From NCBI RefSeq assembly GCF_017813335.1, contig NZ_JAGIYY010000002.1, positions 62,001-126,000 of the forward strand: a DNA stretch of 64,000 nt, read 5' to 3'. Each line of letters opens with the position of its first letter. Position 1 is the first letter of the stretch. Positions 28,853-37,453 of this stretch are shown here, piece by piece. A program made the translations under genes and the position numbers. The notes beneath the pieces are model-generated. The model was not told the DNA's origin. It searched no databases and saw only the letters and a program-made list of their open reading frames with translations. This DNA comes from Tianweitania sediminis (GTDB taxonomy: Bacteria > Pseudomonadota > Alphaproteobacteria > Rhizobiales > Rhizobiaceae).

Positions 28853-29392
28853 ATGACGGCGCAGGACATCACCAAACTTATCGTTCGCACCTCCATGAAG
28901 GATCGCGAAGCCTTTGATCTCCTGTATCGAGCCACCTCAGCGAAACTTTTCGGCGTTTGCCTGCGTGTCTTGAAAGATCGTGCTGAAGCGGAAGAAGCGC
29001 TCCAGGAGGTCTTCGTCAAAATCTGGACGAAAGCCGACCGGTTCGCGGTTTCGGAACTAAGCCCGATTTCCTGGCTGGTGGCCGTGGCACGCAACCACGC
29101 GATTGATCGCGTGCGCTTGAAGCGACACAAGACCACGGACATAGACGAAGCCTACGATGTCGCCGACACGGCGCCGACACCGGAAGCAGCGGCAATGGCG
29201 GGTGGCGAGCGTGATCGTGTATTCACCTGTTTGGACGAACTGGAGTCGGATCGGGCAGCCGCCGTTCGCGGTGCCTATCTGGATGGTGAAAGCTACCTGG
29301 ACCTTGCTGAGCGCTTCAAGGTTCCATTGAATACAATGCGCACCTGGCTGCGGCGCAGCCTGATGAAGTTGAGAGACTGTTTGGAACGATGA
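28853..29392 (+). CDS. ECF-type RNA polymerase sigma factor (SigK/RpoE-like)
   Basis: 179 aa. Region 2 spans about residues 20-90 (AFDLLYRATSAKLFGVCLRV ... WLVAVARNHAIDRVRLKRHK) and region 4 is the closing helix-turn-helix YLDLAERFKVPLNTMRTWLR. It directs RNA polymerase to a small stress regulon. The stop overlaps the start of the RskA-type anti-sigma gene by 4 bases (ATGA), the usual coupling of such pairs. The following fasciclin gene is a likely target. Confidence 0.92.
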   Translation: MTAQDITKLIVRTSMKDREAFDLLYRATSAKLFGVCLRVLKDRAEAEEALQEVFVKIWTKADRFAVSELSPISWLVAVARNHAIDRVRLKRHKTTDIDEAYDVADTAPTPEAAAMAGGERDRVFTCLDELESDRAAAVRGAYLDGESYLDLAERFKVPLNTMRTWLRRSLMKLRDCLER

Positions 29393-30108
29393 GCGACGCA
29401 GGCACACAGGACCGAGAACCGGAAGGTGACGATATCGTCGCCGCCGAATATGTTCTTGGTCTCCAGACTGCGGAAGAACGAACGGCGGCTCAGCGTCGGA
29501 TCGACGCAAGCCGCGAGTTTGCCGCCAGAGTTGACCGTTGGGAAGCGCACTTCGCGCCCCTTGCGGCTTCGTTCGAAGAAGTGGAGCCGCCCGCCGGAGT
29601 CAAGCAGCGCATCGATCGCGCCCTGTTCACGTCTGCAGCATCGAACGCAAAGGAGCGTCCTGGGATCTGGAGCAGCCTTGCCGTTTGGCGTACGCTCGCG
29701 ATCGGCGCACTCGCCGCCTTGGTTGCCTTCGTCGCCCTACCGCAATTGCAGCCGAGCCCGCAGCAAGAGGGGCATCGAATGGTGGCCTCGCTTTCTGCAG
29801 AAGGCAGTGACGTGCATTTCATGGCGATGGTGGATCACGACACGAACTCCATCAGCCTTTCGCATGTTTCAGGCCAGCGCGCCGCGGGTCGTGACTTCGA
29901 GCTTTGGATGATCGAGGGACAGAACCCGCCGGTTTCGCTGGGCGTGATCCCGCAAGGGGAAACGTTCCGCATGCAAATGCCGGCGCCCTTGGCAGAACAC
30001 GTGAATCGCGGCAACGTCTTTGCAATCAGCCTTGAGCCAACAGGTGGCTCGCCCACCGGTCAGCCAACGGGTCCGGTCGTGGCTGCCGGCGGACTTACCG
30101 AAATCTGA
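29389..30108 (+). CDS. RskA-type membrane anti-sigma factor
   Basis: 239 aa. The N-terminal ~90 residues (DIVAAEYVLGLQTAEERTAA) would hold the sigma factor. One membrane helix around residues 100-118 (TLAIGALAALVAFVALPQL) leads to a periplasmic C-terminal RskA domain (HFMAMVDHDTNSISL, FELWMIEGQNPPVSLGVI). No ZAS zinc motif (HxxxCxxC) is present, which fits the RskA class. It probably releases its sigma after periplasmic cleavage. Coupled to the sigma gene. Confidence 0.9.
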   Translation: MSDAGTQDREPEGDDIVAAEYVLGLQTAEERTAAQRRIDASREFAARVDRWEAHFAPLAASFEEVEPPAGVKQRIDRALFTSAASNAKERPGIWSSLAVWRTLAIGALAALVAFVALPQLQPSPQQEGHRMVASLSAEGSDVHFMAMVDHDTNSISLSHVSGQRAAGRDFELWMIEGQNPPVSLGVIPQGETFRMQMPAPLAEHVNRGNVFAISLEPTGGSPTGQPTGPVVAAGGLTEI

Positions 30109-30127
30109 AAATAACTTTCGGCGGCGG

Positions 30128-30156
30128 TGAAACTCCGCCCAAGCAGGTCTCGTATC
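30128..30156 (+). promoter_or_regulatory. Candidate ECF-sigma promoter before the fasciclin gene
   Basis: TGAAAC, 17-base spacer, CGTATC, matching the general AAC / CGT architecture of ECF promoters. It lies about 45-75 bases before the fasciclin ATG. The -35 element also falls in a GGCGG...CCGCC inverted repeat. No matching copy was seen upstream of the sigma gene itself, so the call is tentative. Confidence 0.35.
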
Positions 30157-30203
30157 TCTCCCCATGCTTCCCAATAAAGGGAAGTGAACAGGGAGATATT
30201 TAG

Positions 30204-30755
30204 ATGGCTAAGCTTGCTGCGTCCTTGCTGACGACCGTTGTTCTGTTTTCGGGTGCTGCGTTTGCTCAAGACAATCCAATGGTTGGCGGCGCCCCGATGT
30301 ACGCCAACAAGAACATTGTTGAGAACGCCGTAAACTCCAAAGATCACACGACGCTGGTAGCGGCCGTGAAGGCTGCAGGCCTTGTGGAAACGCTTTCCGG
30401 CGAAGGTCCCTTCACTGTTTTCGCACCGACCAATGCCGCTTTCGAAGAACTGCCGGCTGGGACCGTTGACACGCTGTTGAAGCCCGAAAACAAGGACCAG
30501 CTCACCAAGGTCCTGACCTGTCACGTTGTTGCCGCTGATGCCATGTCATCGGCCATCGGCAAGATGATTTCCGACGATAACGGCGAACACGACGTCAACA
30601 CCGTTGGCGGTTGCGTCCTGAAGGCGAAGATGGACGGCGACAAGATCACGCTCACCGACGAGAACGGCGGTGTGGCAACCGTGACGATCGCTGATGTCGA
30701 CCAGTCGAACGGCGTCATTCACGTGATCGACAAGGTTCTTCTGCCGAAGTCATAA
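30204..30755 (+). CDS. Secreted fasciclin (FAS1) domain protein
   Basis: 183 aa. Signal peptide MAKLAASLLTTVVLFSGAAF then A, followed by one FAS1 domain with its two conserved boxes: H1 GPFTVFAPTNAAFEELPAG and H2 GVIHVIDKVLLP. FAS1 proteins mediate adhesion or protein-protein contact outside the cytoplasm. It follows a sigma/RskA pair just as MPT83/MPT70-type proteins follow sigK-rskA in mycobacteria. A short 6-bp hairpin (CTTCCC/GGGAAG) lies just before its ribosome site AGGGAG. Confidence 0.92.
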   Translation: MAKLAASLLTTVVLFSGAAFAQDNPMVGGAPMYANKNIVENAVNSKDHTTLVAAVKAAGLVETLSGEGPFTVFAPTNAAFEELPAGTVDTLLKPENKDQLTKVLTCHVVAADAMSSAIGKMISDDNGEHDVNTVGGCVLKAKMDGDKITLTDENGGVATVTIADVDQSNGVIHVIDKVLLPKS

Positions 30756-30775
30756 TCACGGTCCTTGATCTGTTT

Positions 30776-30808
30776 GGCCCCGTTCCCCCGAAGGGGTGCG
30801 GGGCTTTC
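30776..30808 (+). terminator. Probable terminator after the fasciclin gene
   Basis: Stem GCCCCG ... CGGGGC with an inner CCCC/GGGG pair, followed by TTTC. The stem is strong but the T-run is short. Confidence 0.5.
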
Positions 30809-30824
30809 GCTCAAGCGGAATTGA

Positions 30825-30853
30825 TTGCAGGCAAGCCCTGCGCACCCGATATA
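30825..30853 (+). promoter_or_regulatory. Candidate promoter of the msrB gene
   Basis: TTGCAG, 17-base spacer, GATATA, about 30 bases before the msrB ATG, consistent with msrB having its own start site after the terminator. Sequence match only. Confidence 0.35.
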
Positions 30854-30882
30854 ACAATCAGACACATCCAGGAGGCCACATC

Positions 30883-31398
30883 ATGCAGCGACGTGATTTT
30901 CTTTATAGCGCAGCCGGTGCGGCAGTGTTGGCCGCCACCGGTACGTTCTTGTTTTCGCGCACATCCGCCAAAGCGGCTTCGGAGGGCGGAGCCTTTCCGG
31001 TCACCAAGACCGCTGCCGAATGGCGTGCGCAACTGACGCCGCAGCAATATGCTGTTCTGCGCGAGGAAGACACTGAACGCGCCTTCACCAGCCCTTTAAA
31101 CAAAGAGCATCGCGTCGGCATGTTCCACTGCGCGGGCTGCGATCAGGCGGTTTATTCCTCCGACAAGAAGTTCGACTCCGGCACCGGTTGGCCGAGCTTC
31201 TGGGATGCGGTGCCGGGCGGCATCGGCACGAAGGAAGACAACACCTTCTTCATGACGCGGACGGAGTGCCACTGCGCCCGCTGCGGCGGCCACCTCGGCC
31301 ACATCTTCAACGATGGCCCGCAGCCAACCGGCATGCGTCACTGCATCAACGGCGTTGCCATGGCCTTCAAGCCGTCCGCAACACAGTCTCCGGCTTAA
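30883..31398 (+). CDS. msrB: Exported peptide-methionine (R)-S-oxide reductase MsrB with Tat-like signal
   Basis: 171 aa; AGGAGG lies 8 bases before the ATG at 30883. The N terminus [20 protein letters not shown] carries a twin-arginine motif and a hydrophobic core, so the enzyme is probably exported folded. The MsrB core has zinc cysteines C83/C86 (CAGC) and C131/C134 (CARC), the [11 protein letters not shown] segment, and the catalytic Cys C154 in RHCINGVAM. It repairs methionine sulfoxide, here likely in the periplasm. Convergent with yihA, overlapping 4 bases. Confidence 0.92.
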   Translation: MQRRDFLYSAAGAAVLAATGTFLFSRTSAKAASEGGAFPVTKTAAEWRAQLTPQQYAVLREEDTERAFTSPLNKEHRVGMFHCAGCDQAVYSSDKKFDSGTGWPSFWDAVPGGIGTKEDNTFFMTRTECHCARCGGHLGHIFNDGPQPTGMRHCINGVAMAFKPSATQSPA

Positions 31399-32051
31399 CG
31401 GCCGGCAGCGGCGAACAGGATCGCCGCCCGCACCTCATCAAGGCCCTCGCTCTTTTCCGAAGACGTCGCAACGACTTCGGGGAAGGCCGCGGGCCTTTTT
31501 CGGATCTTGTCCAACGTCTCGCTCTTGAGGCGAAGCACGGCGGGCGGCTTGATCTTGTCAGCCTTGGTCAGCACGACCTGGTAGGACACCGCCGCCTTGT
31601 CGAGCAGGTCCATGACGTCTGCGTCGCGCTTCATGATCCCGTGGCGGGCATCGATCAGCAGATAAACGCGCTTCAGCGTGACGCGACCCTTGAGATAATC
31701 GAACACGAGCTTGGTCCAGCGGTCCACCTCGTCTTTTGGCGCCTGCGCAAAGCCGTAGCCGGGCATGTCCACCAATGCCAAGGGCGGCAGGTCCTCGCCT
31801 TCGCCCGAGAAGCCGCCGGGAACGAAATAGTTGAGTTCCTGAGTTCGGCCGGGCGTGTTGGATGTCCGTGCCAACCCGCCTTGTTCCAGAAGCGCATTGA
31901 TCAGCGATGACTTTCCGACGTTGGAGCGGCCCGCAAACGCGATTTCCGGCGGACCTTCCGGCGGAAGGAACTTCATGGCAGGCACGCCGCGGATGAACAC
32001 CCAAGGGCGCTTGAACAGGCCAGGCTCCAGAGTGGGAACGCTTTCGGTCAT
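31395..32051 (-). CDS. yihA: Ribosome-biogenesis GTPase YihA/YsxC (EngB)
   Basis: 218 aa. G1 [17 protein letters not shown]2 threonine in [16 protein letters not shown]3 [13 protein letters not shown] and G4 VLTKADKIK are all present. It helps assemble the large ribosomal subunit. Its ATG overlaps the stop of the acetyltransferase gene (ATGA), and it belongs to the yidC-yihA-argB backbone typical of rhizobia. Confidence 0.94.
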   Translation of the reverse strand: MTESVPTLEPGLFKRPWVFIRGVPAMKFLPPEGPPEIAFAGRSNVGKSSLINALLEQGGLARTSNTPGRTQELNYFVPGGFSGEGEDLPPLALVDMPGYGFAQAPKDEVDRWTKLVFDYLKGRVTLKRVYLLIDARHGIMKRDADVMDLLDKAAVSYQVVLTKADKIKPPAVLRLKSETLDKIRKRPAAFPEVVATSSEKSEGLDEVRAAILFAAAGR

Positions 32052-32689
32052 TCGGCTGCCTCAAGTTTCGTGAGATCGGACCCGCGGATAGCATCCAGAT
32101 TGCGGCTGATCTTTTCCATCGGCCAATCCCACCAGGCGAGGTCGAGAAGGCGTTGGGCGGTGGCGGGTTGGAAGCGCTGCTTGATTGGTCGTGCCGGATT
32201 GCCGCCCACGACGGTGTAAGGCGCCACATCGTCAACCACCACCGCGCGGCTGGCGATGATTGCGCCATGACCGATCGTGATACCCGGCATGATCATGGCC
32301 TGCATTCCAATCCAGACATCGTGACCGACCACGGTATCGCCGCGGCTTTCTGCCGCCCATGTCGCGGGGTCGAAGCCTGTTTCCCAGCCATGGCCAAAGA
32401 TGTTGAAGGGGTAGGTCGAGAAGCCGGACATAGCGTGGTTGGCGCCGTTCATGATGAAGGTCACGCCTTCCGCCAACGCGCAAAAGCGGCCGATCACGAG
32501 TCGATCACCGATGAACGGGTAATGGTAAAGGACACAGCGCTCGACGAAGTGCTCAGGCCCGTTCGGGTCGTCATAGTAGGTGAAATCACCGATCTCGATG
32601 TTTTGCGCATCGACGATCGGTTTAAGAAAACCGACGCGCTTGTGAGCCGGTGCCATCGGATGCTTGATGTTGGGGTTCGGTCCGGCCAA
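32048..32689 (-). CDS. CatB/Vat-like hexapeptide O-acetyltransferase
   Basis: 213 aa, starting at TTG 32689: GGAGAG lies 7 bases upstream and relatives begin M-x-GP-x-PN. An in-frame ATG at 32734 would encode MAGFSGLFLFG through the yidC terminator, so it is rejected. Hexapeptide repeats and [39 protein letters not shown] and [15 protein letters not shown] mark the xenobiotic/streptogramin acetyltransferase class. Whether it acts on antibiotics or cell sugars cannot be told. Coupled to yihA. Confidence 0.85.
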   Translation of the reverse strand: MAGPNPNIKHPMAPAHKRVGFLKPIVDAQNIEIGDFTYYDDPNGPEHFVERCVLYHYPFIGDRLVIGRFCALAEGVTFIMNGANHAMSGFSTYPFNIFGHGWETGFDPATWAAESRGDTVVGHDVWIGMQAMIMPGITIGHGAIIASRAVVVDDVAPYTVVGGNPARPIKQRFQPATAQRLLDLAWWDWPMEKISRNLDAIRGSDLTKLEAAE

Positions 32690-32709
32690 TGCGGCTCTCC
32701 GTCCAAAAA

Positions 32710-32736
32710 GAAAAAGGCCGGAAAAGCCGGCCATTT
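32710..32736 (-). terminator. Intrinsic terminator after yidC
   Basis: On the minus strand GGCCGG-CTTTT-CCGGCC followed by TTTTTC, six bases after the yidC stop. Acetyltransferase and yihA therefore depend on read-through or on a promoter near here. Confidence 0.8.
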
Positions 32737-32741
32737 TGCTG

Positions 32742-34589
32742 TTACTCGGCTGGGCTCGGCTTCTTTCGGAACAATCCCGCCAGATTGTCCCAAAGCTCGA
32801 TCTTCACGCCCTGCCGCTTCATGATCGTGCCCTGTTGCAGCACGGAAAGGAAGTTGTTCCACGCCCAGTAGATCACCAGTCCGGCGGGGAAGCCGGCCAT
32901 CATGAAGGTGAAGATCACCGGCATCCAGTTGAAGATCATCGCCTGGGTCGGGTCCGGCGGTGTCGGGTTCATGCGCATCTGCAGGAACATCGTGATGCCC
33001 ATGATCAGTGGCCAAACGCCGATCATCAGGAAGGCCGGCACGGCGAAGGGAAGCAGGCCGAACAGGTTGAAGATCGAGGTGGGATCGGGCGCTGCCAGAT
33101 CCTGGATCCAGCCGAAGAACGGCGCGTGCCGCATCTCGATGGTGATGTAGAGCACCTTGTAGAGCGCAAAGAAGATCGGAATCTGCACCAGGATCGGCCA
33201 GCAACCCGCCAACGGATTGATCTTTTCCGTCCGGTAAAGCTCCATCATCGCCTGTTGCTGCTTCATACGGTCGTCGCCGTATTTCTCACGAATCTCGAGC
33301 AGCTTCGGCTGCACCTTCTTCATGTTCGCCATGGACTTGTAGCTCATGTTGGCGAGGGGGAAGAACACGGCCTTGACGATCACGGTCGTGGCAAGGATGG
33401 CGAGGCCGAAATTGCCGAGGAGCACGAAGAGGTGGTCGATCAGCCAGAACATCGGCTTGGTAATAAAGTGGAACCAGCCCCAGTCGATCAGGAGATCGAA
33501 CTGGCGGATCTGGCGCTCTTCCGCATAAGCGTTGATTGTCTGCACCACCTTCGCGCCCGCGAACACGAGCGTTTCGTTGGTGCTGGACTGACCCGGTGCA
33601 ATCGTCGTCGCGTCCGACAGGAAATCGGACTGATAGCTTGGCCGCGCTCCCTCGAAATAGGCGTAGCGCGGCTGGAACGGCTGCTTGCCCGATGGCACCA
33701 GCGCAGTAGCCCAATACTTGTCCGTGATGCCGAGCCAGCCATTGGTCGACTTGCCCGGCACGAATTGCTTGTCGTCTTCAAGGGACGAGTAGTTGTGTTC
33801 CTGGAGGCCTTCCTCGCCGGTCACACCGATGAGGCCTTCATGAAGCACATAAGCGGCCGCAGTGAGCGGCTTGTCGAACCGGGTAACCCGGCCATAGCCT
33901 GCCAGGCTGACAGGCTCGCCGCTGTTGTTGGTGACCGTATCGCTGACCGTGAACATGTAGTTGTTGTCGACAGAGACGGTCCGGCGGAACACCAGCCCTT
34001 GTCCATTGTCGTAAACGAGGGTGACCGGCGTCGAGGGGGTCAGCTGCGCGTTTGCGCCTTCGACCTGCCACTGCGTTTCGCCATTCGGCAGCGGACCCGG
34101 ATTTCCACCGGCCGGCGCGCTATAGCCAAGTTCCGCGAAATAGCCGTTGGGCAGACCCGAAGGGCTCAGGAGTTCGATGAGAGGAGAATCGTCTTCAACG
34201 GTCAGACGGTATTGCTTTAGTCGGAGATCATCCAACCGCGCGCCGCGCAGGTTGATGGAACCGGACACGCTGGGGGTTTCGATCGGCACGCGCGGGGTTG
34301 CGGCAAGTGCCTGCTCGCGCGTTTGCGGCGTGGCGCCATCCGTACCCGGCACAGCGAGGTTGCCGCCACCGGCCGGTGCGAGCGCTGCGCCCCCGATGCC
34401 CGTGCCCGACTGCGGCAGGTTTTCGGTCGATCCGGCTGTTGTGCCCTGCTGGGCAGCCTGCTGATCGGCGGCGATCTGCGCCGCTTCCCGCTCTGCTTCC
34501 ATGCGAGGGTTCATGTAGAACACCTGCCAAAGGGTCAGGATCAGCACCGACAGCGCGATGGTGATGAAGAAATTCCGGTTGTTTTGCAT
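32742..34589 (-). CDS. yidC: Membrane protein insertase YidC
   Basis: 615 aa, Gram-negative type. The first helix NFFITIALSVLILTLWQVFY is followed by a Pro/Gly/Gln-rich linker and a large periplasmic beta domain (about residues 90-370). The conserved core has the hydrophilic-groove Arg in KPMFWLIDHLFVLLGNFGLA and following helices, MKKVQPKLLEIREKYGDD, ... INPLAGCWPILVQIPIFFAL, and the ending RQGVKIELWDNLAGLF. It inserts membrane proteins alone or with SecYEG. Confidence 0.95.
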   Translation of the reverse strand: MQNNRNFFITIALSVLILTLWQVFYMNPRMEAEREAAQIAADQQAAQQGTTAGSTENLPQSGTGIGGAALAPAGGGNLAVPGTDGATPQTREQALAATPRVPIETPSVSGSINLRGARLDDLRLKQYRLTVEDDSPLIELLSPSGLPNGYFAELGYSAPAGGNPGPLPNGETQWQVEGANAQLTPSTPVTLVYDNGQGLVFRRTVSVDNNYMFTVSDTVTNNSGEPVSLAGYGRVTRFDKPLTAAAYVLHEGLIGVTGEEGLQEHNYSSLEDDKQFVPGKSTNGWLGITDKYWATALVPSGKQPFQPRYAYFEGARPSYQSDFLSDATTIAPGQSSTNETLVFAGAKVVQTINAYAEERQIRQFDLLIDWGWFHFITKPMFWLIDHLFVLLGNFGLAILATTVIVKAVFFPLANMSYKSMANMKKVQPKLLEIREKYGDDRMKQQQAMMELYRTEKINPLAGCWPILVQIPIFFALYKVLYITIEMRHAPFFGWIQDLAAPDPTSIFNLFGLLPFAVPAFLMIGVWPLIMGITMFLQMRMNPTPPDPTQAMIFNWMPVIFTFMMAGFPAGLVIYWAWNNFLSVLQQGTIMKRQGVKIELWDNLAGLFRKKPSPAE

Positions 34590-34616
34590 CTCTACAGGTC
34601 CTGACCCGAGTTCCGC

Positions 34617-35012
34617 CTAAGCCTTGTGGCGCTTTGCGGAAGGATTGGCCTTGGGGCGTAAGGCCGGCGCCGAAATCCGGCGCGAAAGTTCATCGGCTAT
34701 GATCTGGAACGAGGTGCCGAGGCATTCCCGCCGTCCTACGATCACATAATCTGTGCCAGCCGCCATGTCACGGGCGGCATGAAGGCGCACGGCCTCCCGT
34801 AGTCGTCGCCTGATCCGGTTTCGCTCCACGGCGTTTCCGGCCTTTTTTGTGACGGTGAAACCCACGCGAGGCGGCGCTTCCCCCCGATGGGTGAGAACTT
34901 CAAGCAGGAACAAAGGTCCGCGGCGTTTCTCGCCCTGGCGCACGGCCAGAAACTCGGCTCGCTTTTTCAGCCGAACCGGCGCAGAAGCGCCGGAGCGGCT
35001 CGTGGCGGACAT
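34617..35012 (-). CDS. rnpA: Ribonuclease P protein component
   Basis: 131 aa. [40 protein letters not shown] and [11 protein letters not shown] are the RnpA signature. It joins the catalytic RNA to mature tRNA 5' ends. It follows rpmH by 24 bases, the near-universal rpmH-rnpA order. A C-terminal Lys/Arg-rich tail of ~20 residues is typical for rhizobia. Confidence 0.94.
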   Translation of the reverse strand: MSATSRSGASAPVRLKKRAEFLAVRQGEKRRGPLFLLEVLTHRGEAPPRVGFTVTKKAGNAVERNRIRRRLREAVRLHAARDMAAGTDYVIVGRRECLGTSFQIIADELSRRISAPALRPKANPSAKRHKA

Positions 35013-35036
35013 CGTCGCCTGCTCGATCGTTCTTTC

Positions 35037-35171
35037 TTAGGCCGACAGGCGGCTACGACCGCGATTGCGACGGGCGGCAACCACAGCACGACCACCCTTG
35101 GTGGCCATGCGCGCGCGGAAACCATGGCGGCGCTTACGGACGAGCTTCGACGGCTGATAGGTACGCTTCAT
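35037..35171 (-). CDS. rpmH: 50S ribosomal protein L34
   Basis: 44 aa, read directly from the sequence. It starts [20 protein letters not shown] and ends NRGRSRLSA, the invariant L34 sequence. It is the first gene of the rpmH-rnpA-yidC operon. A recognisable Shine-Dalgarno sequence is absent before the ATG, as is often the case for rpmH. Confidence 0.97.
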   Translation of the reverse strand: MKRTYQPSKLVRKRRHGFRARMATKGGRAVVAARRNRGRSRLSA

Positions 35172-35443
35172 TGTTTAATACCGCGGTGTGCGGCCCTTCT
35201 TATGGTCTAGCACGATGATGCAGGATCGATCTGGGGATCGACGCTGCAGAACGCTCGTTTTCCAGGGATCAGCTAGGCTGGCAAGGAATGAGCGGCAACC
35301 GACCGGCGCAAAAACATGCACCGGACCGGAAGCCCAAGCGTTGCGCGCTTCTAGGCATTGGCTGACGCCAAGTCAATCCGGCGAGGACTGCCGGCACCAA
35401 CCGCATCACGTCTCGGGAGACGCAACGCTGTGGGAGAAACAGG
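35172..35443. other. Intergenic region upstream of rpmH
   Basis: No convincing gene. It must hold the promoter of rpmH on the minus strand, but I could not pick one with confidence. A plus-strand open frame from 35188 crosses it without a plausible start, ribosome site or protein-like composition. Confidence 0.5.
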
Positions 35444-35679
35444 ATGAGGATTGCCGTCACTCTGCTGGTGATCGTGATCGGTGCAGTCTGCGATTCATTC
35501 TGGCAGCGTCGGGTGCAATCTCCGTAGCGGTGGGGTCAGGCGCGACGGGCAAGCCATCCTCGTGGACCTTCGGCATCGCCTTCGGATGCGTTTTCGCCGT
35601 CGCGTTGCTGGTGGCGGCCTACGTCAACCCATACCTGGGGTTCGCTGTAGACGTTGGCCTTATGTGGCCCGGCACTTAG
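35444..35679 (+). pseudogene. Possible frameshifted small membrane protein gene
   Basis: ATG 35444 opens MRIAVTLLVIVIGAV, a good membrane start, but stops at 35527. In the neighbouring frame an uninterrupted stretch continues (FILAASGAISVAVGS ... WTFGIAFGCVFAVALLVAAY ... NPYLGFAVDVGLMWPGT) to a stop at 35679. Read together they would make a ~75-residue protein with two membrane helices broken by a one-base shift near 35490. I do not recognise the family; it could also be chance. Confidence 0.28.
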
Positions 35680-35954
35680 CCGCCGTTCGTGAGACGGCGC
35701 TTTCCGGATCTGAAGAAGTCAGCCTCTTACAAAGTCGTACGGCGTCCCACCGCTCGTCCGTCTGGTCAGCGTGCAGGGGACGATCCGCAGCGTCCGGGTT
35801 GAGCCGGCGTCGACCACCTCCGGCACGAGGTCGCAAATTACAGCTCAACCTTGGCAGACAAGGTGGCGCTGAACTCATCTCTGCAGACCGTCGGCGAGAT
35901 CGCGGACCATCTCGTCCGCTTGCTCTAAGCTCGTGCCCTGTACCGCTTAGCTTA

Positions 35955-36500
35955 TCAGAGATTATACTGCGCCCAGCTATCGAAGTGCTCTTTCCAGCCA
36001 GCGTCGATCTCTGCGTGAGTGGGTAGGTTCTCCCAATCCGTCTGGCTGACCATTCCTCTTCCGAAAACGCCAGCGCCGCGCCCTTCATAGGCAGCGACCT
36101 CATCTGGGGTATCCAGAAGAGAGGTGATGTAGGACGCGACTTCCACCTTTGCGGCGAGAGTATCGGCGTCGTGACCTTGTGCTGCCTCGACCATCGCGAA
36201 CACAAGATTAGCCGGAGAGAAAGCCGCACCGCTGCCGTCTGGATGTGGCGTGAAGTTCGAGACCCAGTATTGGAGCCCTGCTTCTTCCGGCAGGCGGTTG
36301 AAAAGGCTTTCATAGAAGCGTGAAATGGTTTCCGCCGCCTCGAGGCCGTTGAAGTTCATTGTGTACTCAACAGTGCCTGTGAGACCAGCCATGGCCTCGT
36401 AGTTGGTGCCGTCCTGGGTGAGTTCGTTCACCCAAGCAAGTCCGGCTGGGTCTGCCGGCCGATTGAAGACGGCGATGTAGATCAACTGCGGGTCAAGCAT
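35955..36500 (-). CDS. DUF4214-like protein
   Basis: 181 aa from the ATG at 36500, behind AAGGGA; an ATG at 36530 would add ten residues. It has two repeats of the DUF4214 type: QLIYIAVFNRPADPAGLAWV and FYESLFNRLPEEAGLQYWVS. Such repeats usually occur in larger secreted, adhesin-like or S-layer-like proteins, often type I secretion substrates. This protein is short, has no signal peptide and stands alone, so it may be a fragment or a small stand-alone member. A similar domain occurs at 47894-48841. Confidence 0.7.
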   Translation of the reverse strand: MLDPQLIYIAVFNRPADPAGLAWVNELTQDGTNYEAMAGLTGTVEYTMNFNGLEAAETISRFYESLFNRLPEEAGLQYWVSNFTPHPDGSGAAFSPANLVFAMVEAAQGHDADTLAAKVEVASYITSLLDTPDEVAAYEGRGAGVFGRGMVSQTDWENLPTHAEIDAGWKEHFDSWAQYNL

Positions 36501-37224
36501 GTTCCATCCCTTGGCGACCACGGTGATCATCCGTATGCGGGGCTACGTAAGATGCGTTGATCTAGAACGTCAAGCATCCCGTCAGCGGCGACCAGCGGTC
36601 TTGTACCAGCGGCGCCAAGGCTGCGTGTCTCGGTCCTGATCGTACCGACGCTGCTCTGTCCTGCGGTCACCAGTGCCCGGCGCGCGATGGACAGGTGGTC
36701 ATTTCGGCATTTTGACCCTGCCTTTTCCTCACTGACCCGCCAGAAGGGGTCCGCAGCTAGGCGGAGGAGGCGCAGGGTCGTCAGCGCCGCGACCGCGAAC
36801 GTGTCGACTTCGCTTGCATCCGGAATTAGATAAAGAGGGTCGTACTCAGCGGTGGTCAGAAGACGGTCGGCTTTGGGACTGATTGCGAGGGCGAGATCGT
36901 AGCGCTGACATATGGGACAAAAAAGCTCGCCCTCACTCGGCGGGCTGCGAGCGCATCTTGCGACTCAACGGCTACCGCCCACCTTGGCTTCTCCGTCGAT
37001 CACGTCGCCGATGGATCGCACGTAGTCGGTGAGAACGACAACAAGACCGGCACAACGTTCATTTGCGACGGCTGCGGAGCCACGGTGAAGAAGTTCTAAG
37101 ATAACACCCCTCACCCGAAACTCACCTCTTCCGGCTGGCCATCGACGACATACGCGCGCTTCATGTTGAGCGGCACTGGAACGATGCGCGACTTCTGACA
37201 GTTGGTTCCCAAAGGGAAATGACC
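36501..37224. other. Gene-poor stretch with a possible gene relic
   Basis: About 720 bases without a clear intact gene on either strand. The only protein-like trace is the frame-broken CxxC segment listed at 36912-37099. No tRNA, integrase or repeat border was seen. GC content and codon structure look non-coding. Confidence 0.5.
36912..37099 (+). pseudogene. Possible frameshifted small CxxC (zinc-ribbon-like) protein
   Basis: ATG 36912 gives MGQKSSPSLGGLRAHLATQ and then stops at 37031-37033. In the next frame the stretch AHLGFSVDHVADGSHVVGEN, then NKTGTTFICDGCGATVKKF, runs to a stop at 37099 but has no start of its own. A one-base shift around 36975 would join them into a ~60-residue protein with one CxxC pair. 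The second half looks truly protein-like; the joining is inference. A sequencing error would produce the same picture. Confidence 0.35.
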
Positions 37225-37398
37225 ATGAGCGATCCTAAGACCCCGCAGCTCGTACCGGGCGATGAAACAGAGCCCGGCAGCAAGCAGAGTGCGCCAGACA
37301 TCTGCCCCTCATGTGGAGGCAGCGGTGAGAAGGACGGCAAACCGTGTCCGGAATGCCAGGGGTCTGGGACGGTCGCCGTCATCGTCGGTGACGCATGA
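37225..37398 (+). CDS. Mini zinc-finger protein with two DnaJ-type CxxCxGxG motifs
   Basis: 57 aa. After a 27-residue lead (MSDPKTPQLVPGDETEPGSK ...) come CPSCGGSG and CPECQGSG, two copies of the DnaJ central-domain motif spaced by six residues, enough to bind one zinc ion. There is no J domain, signal peptide or membrane helix. The ATG at 37225 has AAGGG about 8 bases upstream; an ATG two codons earlier is also possible. Too short for standard gene-length cut-offs. Role unknown, possibly protein or RNA binding. Confidence 0.65.
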   Translation: MSDPKTPQLVPGDETEPGSKQSAPDICPSCGGSGEKDGKPCPECQGSGTVAVIVGDA

Positions 37399-37453
37399 GC
37401 AACCAGCGCGCAGCAGGATCGTTGAATATCCTTCGAATGAAGGAGATCGATCC

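Noticed and set aside
32689-32734. ATG start at 32734 for the CatB-like acetyltransferase
   Set aside because: The added residues would be encoded by the yidC terminator hairpin, and TTG 32689 has a proper ribosome site.
35660-36313. 217-aa minus-strand frame opposite and beside the DUF4214-like gene
   Set aside because: It overlaps the better DUF4214-like frame and shows no domain or start signal.
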